Shown: piece by piece, positions 4,216 to 5,490 of the stretch
Numbering within the stretch: the stretch's first letter is position 1
Layout of the letters: each line of letters opens with the position of its first letter
Assembly: GCA_039680225.1 (NCBI GenBank)
Contig: JBDKTK010000130.1
Coordinates: 1 to 5,490 of the forward strand
DNA: 5,490 bases
DNA from: JBDKTK01 sp039680225
GTDB lineage: Bacteria > Desulfobacterota > Syntrophia > Syntrophales > UBA4778
Direction of reading: 5' to 3'
Position numbers and translations under genes: made by a program
The notes under the pieces: model-generated
Databases searched by the model: none
What the model saw: only the letters and a program-made list of their open reading frames with translations
Told to the model about the DNA's origin: nothing

Positions 4216-5490
4216 ACTTGCCCGCGATCGTCTGTCCCTACAATAAGAAGCTGCTGCAAAGCCTCACGGGCCGTGAACTGGCCGTACGGGTGGAGCGCAT
4301 CGACGAGGCGGCCCGGGCCGCGGCGGATGTTCGCCACTCGGGGAACACACTCCTCTGCGTGATTGTCGAAACAGGCCTGTCGCTCGACATGGTCGAACCT
4401 TCGGATGGCCTCGCGGATATCCCTCTCGTCATTGTCCCCAGGTCCTTCGGAAACTTTCGTGATCTGGAGAAACACATCGGCGCCTTGCAGGGCCTCAACG
4501 TCACCATCCATCTTCCCTGCGATTCACCGGGGAACATCGCGGGACTGAGGATACTGTCATCGCTGGGAATCCAAAGCTGCGCCGTGCCGGGAAAGGGCAG
4601 TCAGGACTGGGAGGCGCTGGCGGACCTCATGACCTACGCCGTGCTCGGACCTCTCCCCCACGCACCAATCGAGCCTTTTGCATACATCGCTTCACACTAC
4701 GAAACCTCTTCGTGCCTCGAGTGGGATTTTCTCTATTTCGACGACCCGAAACGTTTTCTCCATATGGACGAAAAAGGCCGACTGGCAGGGAGCCGGTCAG
4801 GATTGAAGAGCAAAAGCTTCATTGCCCGGGACATTTTGGCCCCTGACGCGTTCCCGGCCTCCGGGGATTCACCGGAAGCGCTGCAGCCGGGCAAACCTCG
4901 GCCGGACGCCGGATCACCCTGCTCCTCCTGCGACGGCTTCAACATCTGCCACGGGAGATTCTCCGCCATTGCCGCCGAAAAGGGCTGCTCGGACTTCTTC
5001 CTGGAAATGATCGATGTTGCCCAACGGTCCAAAAAACATCGGGAGGAGAAAGGGCGCGCGGCGGCGCTTCCTGCCACGGGCACTTGTCCCCGGCCAACGG
5101 ATGCCCCGCTCGGAAAACTTGCCGCAACGAGGAAGCGCAAAACAGGACGAGGAACCGGCAAGGTAAACGATGCGGTGTGGATCGACCCTCAAGGGGGAGC
5201 AGCGACGGCGCTCATGCTTTCCGGTGTCCTGAAGCAGGTGACCGAAAAATATCCCGACAAACGGTACAATCTCATTGCCCGGGCCCACTGCGGCCCCATC
5301 CTGGAAGGCCACCCCGCCGTCTGTCGCGTGGGACACCCGCCGCGGGAGGCAAAGATCGTGACGACGGCCTGGTGGGAACACGAGGATTTTCACAAACCCG
5401 GTACACGGGCCTACCAGGTGCTCGCCCGCGCCTTCGGCCTGGAAACACCCGCCGAGGAAAGCCTCTACGTTCCCTGGGACCTCGAGGACA
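4212..5490 (+). CDS. SPASM-like/degenerate radical SAM protein fused to a GT9-like domain, 3'-partial
   Basis: The frame stays open for 426 residues to the window end. Residues 1-200 contain barrel-like segments (LADIPLVIVPRSF, LNVTIHLPC, LRILSSLGI) but no CxxxCxxC or GGE motif, so radical SAM activity is unlikely. YFDDPKRFLHMDEKGRLA (175-192) leads to Cys237, Cys240 and Cys246 in CSSCDGFNIC, the CxxCxxxxxC core of SPASM auxiliary-cluster domains. Residues about 272-318 form a basic, Pro/Ala-rich linker. From about 319 on, the sequence resembles the N-terminal half of family 9 glycosyltransferases (ADP-heptose:LPS heptosyltransferase type): LKQVTEKYPDKRYNLIAR, then PILEGHPAVCRV. The usual GD near the start of that domain is replaced by PQGGAAT, so catalysis is uncertain. 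The ATG overlaps the radical SAM stop; a TTG at 4218 has the better-spaced AGAGG site and is an alternative. The protein probably partners the radical SAM enzyme. The GT9 call is moderate, and the fused architecture is unusual. Confidence 0.7.
   Translation, partial: MNLPAIVCPYNKKLLQSLTGRELAVRVERIDEAARAAADVRHSGNTLLCVIVETGLSLDMVEPSDGLADIPLVIVPRSFGNFRDLEKHIGALQGLNVTIHLPCDSPGNIAGLRILSSLGIQSCAVPGKGSQDWEALADLMTYAVLGPLPHAPIEPFAYIASHYETSSCLEWDFLYFDDPKRFLHMDEKGRLAGSRSGLKSKSFIARDILAPDAFPASGDSPEALQPGKPRPDAGSPCSSCDGFNICHGRFSAIAAEKGCSDFFLEMIDVAQRSKKHREEKGRAAALPATGTCPRPTDAPLGKLAATRKRKTGRGTGKVNDAVWIDPQGGAATALMLSGVLKQVTEKYPDKRYNLIARAHCGPILEGHPAVCRVGHPPREAKIVTTAWWEHEDFHKPGTRAYQVLARAFGLETPAEESLYVPWDLED

Noticed and set aside
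3969..5393. Several minus-strand and frame-shifted open frames over the SPASM-GT9 gene
   Set aside because: The frame from 4212 is open for 426 codons with recognisable motifs. The others have no motifs and are shadow frames of GC-rich coding DNA.

Overview
The window holds most of a lasso peptide (RiPP) biosynthetic cluster, with an adjoining two-gene radical-SAM unit. All genes are on the + strand. The DNA is GC-rich with compact, overlapping genes and good Shine-Dalgarno sequences. A lasso cluster beside a radical SAM/SPASM enzyme and a family-9-type glycosyltransferase-like domain would suit a Gram-negative anaerobe, for example of the former Deltaproteobacteria. That placement is an inference of low confidence; no taxonomic marker is present.

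Layout. Positions 1-278 encode the end of an ABC exporter ATPase (lasso D role). Positions 253-996 encode a fused lasso B protein: a PqqD-like leader-binding domain followed by a transglutaminase-like leader peptidase with Cys187, His219 and Asp231. Positions 993-2747 encode a lasso C protein, an asparagine-synthetase-like macrolactam synthetase with an SGGLDSS ATP loop and no N-terminal glutaminase cysteine. These three genes overlap (26 bp, then ATGA) and form one translationally coupled D-B-C operon.

After a 91-bp AT-rich gap with a near-consensus sigma70-type promoter (TTGACA-N17-TAAAAT) and a strong ribosome binding site comes a 56-codon gene, 2839-3009. It encodes the lasso precursor. 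Its leader fits the conserved PxLxxxGxxxxxT pattern, with Met for Leu. The core is predicted as GQGGDSKDYGGYCIPV, with a Gly1-Asp8 macrolactam ring. The gene is short and easily missed by automatic callers.

The 201-bp spacer 3010-3210 contains no gene. It carries nested inverted repeats (3015-3095), a three-copy 14-bp tandem repeat (3116-3155), a perfect 8-bp hairpin (3147-3165) and an extended -10 promoter element (TGATATAAT, 3191-3199) only 11 bases before the next start codon.

Positions 3211-4215 encode a radical SAM enzyme with a SPASM-like cysteine-rich C-terminus. Overlapping it by ATGA, an unusual protein begins at 4212 and runs off the window. Its N-terminal part looks like a radical SAM/SPASM relative without the CxxxCxxC motif but with a CxxCxxxxxC cluster. 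A basic linker then joins it to a glycosyltransferase-family-9-like domain.

Working model. The D-B-C operon matures and exports the separately promoted precursor. The radical SAM and SPASM-GT9 pair may add further modifications to this peptide, which has one Cys and two Tyr outside the ring. The core lasso assignment is well supported. The link to the radical SAM/GT9 pair rests only on adjacency and the absence of another visible precursor.
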